From positions 4,774,001 to 4,838,000 of the forward strand of contig NZ_RJKL01000001.1 in NCBI RefSeq assembly GCF_003751945.1: a stretch of DNA of 64,000 nt, written 5' to 3'. How positions within the stretch are numbered: the first letter of the stretch is position 1; the number at the start of each line of letters is the position of its first letter. Made by a program: the position numbers and the translations under genes. This stretch comes from Couchioplanes caeruleus (GTDB taxonomy: Bacteria > Actinomycetota > Actinomycetes > Mycobacteriales > Micromonosporaceae). Shown in pieces: positions 62,175 through 64,000 of the stretch. Under the pieces are notes generated by a model. The model had not been told where the DNA came from, did not search any database, and worked only from the letters and a program-made list of their open reading frames with translations.

Positions 62175-63176
62175 GTGCTGACTTACCTCATCCGGCGGAT
62201 CGTCAACGCCGTGATCACCCTGCTGGTGGTCACGATGGTGACCTTCGGCATCTTCTTCGCCGTGCCAACGATCACTGGCAGTGATCCGGCGCTGCTCTAC
62301 ATCGGCAAGACCGCCGACGAGGCATCGCTGGAGGGCATCCGGACCAAGCTGGGTCTCGACGACTCGATCCCGGTGCAGTACGGCAAGTTCCTGAAAGGCC
62401 TGGTGGCCGGCCGGGACTACGCCAACGGCAACGACGTCACGCACTGCGACGCGCCCTGCCTCGGCTACTCGTTCAAGACCGAGCAGGAGGTGACACCTCT
62501 GCTGCTCGGCGACATCCCGGTCACCCTGTCGCTGGCGATCGGCGCGGCGGTCCTGTGGGTCATCGCCGGCGTGGCGACGGGCGTCCTCTCGGCGCTCCGA
62601 AGAGGTAGCTTCCTCGACAGGGCGGCGATGACGGGAGCCCTGGCCGGCGTCTCGCTACCCATCTACTTCACCGGCCAGGTGGCGCTGCTGGTCTTCGTCC
62701 ACCAGCTCGGCTGGCTTCCGGACACGGGCTACACGCCTATCACCGAGGACCCGGCGGCGTGGTTCACCGGCCTGATCCTTCCCTGGGTCACGCTGGCGTT
62801 CCTCTTCGCCGCCACCTATGCGCGGCTCACCCGTGCCAACATGCTCGAGACGCTCGGCGAGGACTACATCCGCACCGCGCGCTCGAAGGGTCTGCGCGAG
62901 CGTACGGTCATCGGAAAGCACGGGTTGCGCTCCGGCCTGACCCCGCTGGTCACCGTCTTCGGCCTCGACTTCGGTGCTCTGCTCGCCGGCGCCATCCTCA
63001 CCGAGCAGGTGTTCAACCTGCGCGGCCTCGGATATCAGGCGCTCACGGCGATCCGCCAGAACGACCTGCCGGTGATCCTCGGGGTGACCCTGCTGGCGGC
63101 GACCTTCATCGTGATCATCAACCTCATCGTCGACCTGCTCTACAGCGTGATCGACCCGCGCGTACGGCTGAGCTGA
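62175..63176 (+). CDS. Peptide/nickel-type ABC importer permease (DppB/OppB class)
   Basis: 333 residues, GTG start. N-terminal helix LIRRIVNAVITLLVVTMVTFG typical of DppB, then five further helices; EAA loop EDYIRTARSKGLRERTVIGKHGLR. No good ribosome site, so translation may depend on the upstream hairpin context. Confidence 0.92.
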   Translation: MLTYLIRRIVNAVITLLVVTMVTFGIFFAVPTITGSDPALLYIGKTADEASLEGIRTKLGLDDSIPVQYGKFLKGLVAGRDYANGNDVTHCDAPCLGYSFKTEQEVTPLLLGDIPVTLSLAIGAAVLWVIAGVATGVLSALRRGSFLDRAAMTGALAGVSLPIYFTGQVALLVFVHQLGWLPDTGYTPITEDPAAWFTGLILPWVTLAFLFAATYARLTRANMLETLGEDYIRTARSKGLRERTVIGKHGLRSGLTPLVTVFGLDFGALLAGAILTEQVFNLRGLGYQALTAIRQNDLPVILGVTLLAATFIVIINLIVDLLYSVIDPRVRLS

Positions 63177-63186
63177 GGAGAGAACC

Positions 63187-64000
63187 ATGTCGACACACTC
63201 CCTCGCGGGCCTCACGCAGGCGGGCGACCGCAGCACCCGGCCGTTCCTCGAGGTCAAGGACCTCACCGTCCGCTTCGAGACCGACGACGGCCTCGTCCAG
63301 GCGGTCAGCTCGTCGTCGTTCGCGGTCGAGCGCGGCAAGACCCTCGGCATCGTCGGCGAGTCCGGCTCGGGCAAGAGCGTGACGTCGCTCGCCGTCCTGG
63401 GCCTGCACCGGACCCGCAGCAACGCCAAGGTGTCGGGCCAGATCTGGCTGGACGATCAGGAGCTGGTCACCGCCACCGACGAGCAGGTGCGCCGGCTGCG
63501 CGGCGGCAAGATGGCGATGATCTTCCAGGATCCGCTGAGCGCGATGCACCCGTACTACACGGTCGGGGCGCAGATCGTGGAGGCGTACCGGGTGCATCAC
63601 CCGAAGGCCTCCAAGAAGGAGGCCCGGGAGCGCGCGATCGACATGCTCGCCCGGGTCGGCATCCCGCAGCCCGAGAAGCGCTTCAGCGAGTACGGCCACC
63701 AGTTCTCCGGCGGCATGCGCCAGCGCGCGATGATCGCGATGGCGCTGGTCAACGACCCGCAACTGCTGATCGCGGACGAGCCCACCACGGCGCTCGACGT
63801 GACCGTGCAGGCGCAGATCCTCGACCTGATCCGGGACCTGCAGGAGGAGTTCGGCTCCGCGGTCATCATGATCACGCACGACCTGGGCGTCGTGGCCGAG
63901 CTCGCCGACGACGTCCTGGTCATGTACGGCGGCAAGATCATCGAGCGCGGCCCGGCGGCGGACGTGTTCCACGAGCCGCAGCACCCGTACACCTGGGGTC
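63187..64000 (+). CDS. ABC importer ATPase (DppD class), 3' truncated by window
   Basis: 271 residues visible; the frame is open at 64000. Walker A GESGSGKS, Q-loop FQDPLSAMHP, signature FSGGMRQR, Walker B LLIADEPTTALD, H-loop ITHDLGVV, ending at the HPYTWG segment where the oligopeptide-type C-terminal domain begins. ATG with GAGGAGAG upstream, 10 bp after the permease. A second ATPase (DppF) is expected beyond the window. Confidence 0.93.
   Translation, partial: MSTHSLAGLTQAGDRSTRPFLEVKDLTVRFETDDGLVQAVSSSSFAVERGKTLGIVGESGSGKSVTSLAVLGLHRTRSNAKVSGQIWLDDQELVTATDEQVRRLRGGKMAMIFQDPLSAMHPYYTVGAQIVEAYRVHHPKASKKEARERAIDMLARVGIPQPEKRFSEYGHQFSGGMRQRAMIAMALVNDPQLLIADEPTTALDVTVQAQILDLIRDLQEEFGSAVIMITHDLGVVAELADDVLVMYGGKIIERGPAADVFHEPQHPYTWG

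Overview
The window is chromosomal DNA of a high-GC actinobacterium. Codon third positions are almost all G/C and GTG starts are common. It carries a complete conservon (cvnA-D), an actinomycete-type integrative conjugative element and the ffs-dnaX-ybaB-recR block, and several genes have leaderless TANNNT-type promoters. This fits the Micromonosporaceae (Actinoplanes-like), but the genus is inferred and not demonstrated.

Layout. 1-6765: the 3' 6.2 kb of a giant LamG/YD-repeat (RHS) polymorphic toxin ending in a cytidine-deaminase-like domain, followed by a probable immunity gene. 7140-14565: a three-gene membrane module made of a YqiJ/NfeD-like OB-fold protein, a YqiK-type flotillin and a 1613-residue DUF3686-type AAA+ ATPase. 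14556-20728 (minus strand): a conservon (sensor kinase, roadblock, DUF742, small GTPase) with an extra two-TM sensor-like gene upstream and a small acidic/proline-rich gene downstream. 21266-32004: housekeeping and envelope genes (HhH-PHP protein, DUF885 hydrolase, mtnA, proline-rich membrane protein, M23 lipoprotein, secreted beta-propeller, tyrA, DinB, heparinase II/III-like lyase).

32236-47834: a 15.6-kb integrated element bounded by 59-bp perfect direct repeats of the 3' half of tRNA-Ser(CGA). It contains a ScoMcrA-like HNH nuclease at the left edge, a PASTA lipoprotein, GNAT and GntR genes with palindromic operators, and a long plus-strand operon of tiny zinc-binding proteins, an Spd-like membrane protein, a Nudix hydrolase, a TraB/FtsK translocase, a prim-pol and a DUF3631 ATPase, ending in Xis and Int. 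Two unannotated DNA loci stand out. One is a 17-bp-arm cruciform of GCTAGC repeats just after traB (candidate clt). The other is a GTCCCA/TGGGAC iteron cluster after the DUF3631 gene (candidate replication origin).

47975-52003: deoD, tadA and its associated gene, small ORFs and a STAS protein, with several tandem-repeat-rich gaps. 52244-54015: a second, decayed element between 57-bp repeats of tRNA-Ser(GGA), with a truncated integrase, a GNAT and a hypothetical gene. 54131-58684: SRP RNA, dnaX, ybaB, recR. 59200-64000: a peptide/nickel-type ABC importer in unusual order (permease C, binding protein, hairpin, permease B, ATPase) running off the window.

The main story is mobile DNA at two neighbouring tRNA-Ser genes. 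Both elements used the same anticodon-loop crossover, and both carry 12-bp-spaced GAGACC repeats next to each end. A third degenerate att-like copy inside the first element suggests that the restriction-nuclease segment was added as its own module.
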